From the NCBI RefSeq assembly GCF_003470205.1, contig NZ_QWKP01000223.1, positions 103,125 to 167,124 on the forward strand: 64,000 nucleotides of DNA, read 5' to 3'. A program made the position numbers and the translations under genes. The stretch comes from Cellulomonas rhizosphaerae. Lineage in GTDB: Bacteria > Actinomycetota > Actinomycetes > Actinomycetales > Cellulomonadaceae. Shown in pieces: positions 61,742 through 64,000 of this stretch; position 1 is the first letter of the stretch; each line of letters opens with the position of its first letter. The notes below the pieces were generated by a model. The model ran no database searches. It was not told where the DNA came from and saw only the letters and a list, made by a program, of their open reading frames with translations.

Positions 61742-64000
<2,259 letters not shown>

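Overview
The window is very GC-rich, its genes use G or C at almost every third codon position, and many genes start with GTG and overlap the previous stop by four bases. It ends in a secreted GH9-CBM3-fibronectin III cellulase. With the block fhaA-fhaB-pstP-rodA-pbpA-pknA-pknB / trpG / DUF881 / crgA / rhomboid / ppiA, this points to a cellulolytic actinobacterium, most likely Cellulomonas or a close relative. In mycobacteria the same block sits close to oriC, so the right half of the window is probably origin-proximal. No insertion sequence, phage, CRISPR array or integrase was seen.

Left end (1-6730, minus strand): part of a type VII (ESX/WXG100) secretion locus. It holds a three-ATPase EccC with an N-terminal FHA domain, a WXG100-like protein without a literal WXG turn, a second small helical protein, a 489-residue candidate effector, and a gene that leaves the window. 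6855-12815: molybdenum cofactor synthesis, with moaB-moaE-moaA on the plus strand facing moeA-moaC-mobA-DUF6457-moaD and a MoeZ-like activating enzyme on the minus strand. 12847-20844: zinc ribbon, aminotransferase, a TetR/MFS pair with a readable operator inside the promoter, LMW phosphatase, GNAT and a large secreted phytase-like esterase with Ig repeats.

20974-28495: PadR regulator with an ABC exporter, M18 aminopeptidase, methionine aminopeptidase, a 340-base gap with nested perfect stems (candidate RNA), an F420-reductase-like protein, a VOC protein and a frameshifted GNAT gene. 28505-33884: WrbA, then the glyoxylate shunt (aceB, aceA) divergent from a RamB-type regulator. 33886-43726: small and envelope proteins, including an OmpA-like protein and a lipoprotein that share a domain, a second highly structured intergenic region with a CRP-like site, a sigma factor with its membrane partner, and an unusual membrane-anchored GH67-like protein.

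43863-57265: tRNA-Leu followed by the cell-growth signalling operon. FhaA and FhaB are FHA readers, PstP is the phosphatase, RodA and PbpA make peptidoglycan, and PknA and PknB are the kinases, PknB with four PASTA domains. It faces a DUF881-sortase-small membrane protein-glutamine amidotransferase operon, then come crgA, a cluster of DnaA-box-like sites, rhomboid and ppiA. 57410-64000: an Ala-rich helical membrane protein, a three-gene ABC-2 exporter, a GNAT protein, a parS-like site and the cellulase. A second parS-like site lies inside moaE.
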